DNA from: an uncultured Clostridia bacterium
Lineage (GTDB): Bacteria; Bacillota; Clostridia; Lachnospirales; Lachnospiraceae
Direction: 5' to 3'
Assembly (NCBI GenBank): GCA_946610715.1
Contig: CAMOCO010000004.1
Span: 1-36,581 of the forward strand
DNA length: 36,581 nt
The position numbers and the translations under genes were made by a program. The notes under the pieces were generated by a model. The model worked only from the letters and a program-made list of their open reading frames with translations. It had not been told where the DNA came from and did not search any database. Positions within the stretch are counted from its first letter, which is position 1, and every line of letters starts with the position of its first letter. Positions 36,548 to 36,581 of the stretch are shown in pieces.

Positions 36548-36581
36548 GCTTTTCATACGTCACTTGGCACTATCTAATATT

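Noticed and set aside
1-36581. Mobile element, prophage or antiphage defence island
   Set aside because: No transposase, integrase, phage structural, restriction-modification, CBASS, retron or toxin-antitoxin signatures were recognised; gene content looks chromosomal core plus metabolism.

Overview
Chromosomal-looking window from an anaerobic low-GC Firmicute, most likely Lachnospiraceae-like (inferred from gene content, not tested). About 27 protein-coding genes were called. Nearly all are on the minus strand; only a GH94 cellobiose phosphorylase and an MgtE transporter are on plus. No rRNA, tRNA, CRISPR array, transposase, integrase or phage module was recognised. Contents include: pyrBI plus an adjacent divergent carbamoyltransferase; metK; carbohydrate genes (GH5, GH94, a divergent GH-A/GH26-like protein, an aldose epimerase); an acyl-ACP thioesterase/ACP pair; a GntR-ABC operon; a class III ribonucleotide reductase region; Hsp20 with a perfect CIRCE; a SpoIIE-type phosphatase flanked by two related acyltransferase-like membrane proteins; a TM1266-like regulator; mgtE; a Ca2+ P-type ATPase; and pyk. 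The strongest lead is the anaerobic RNR neighbourhood. NrdD carries a fused C-terminal CPKC redoxin domain. The adjacent TrxB homolog lacks the canonical HRRxxxR NADPH motif. nrdG abuts a tandem-domain polyphosphate:AMP phosphotransferase downstream of a PgeF/YfiH gene. Secondary leads are terminator-like hairpins directly upstream of Shine-Dalgarno sites (metK, an acyltransferase), a near-perfect operator palindrome over the GntR promoter, a 4x17-bp array upstream of pyk, a 73-bp tandem duplication at the right edge, and an overlapping pair of orphan genes.
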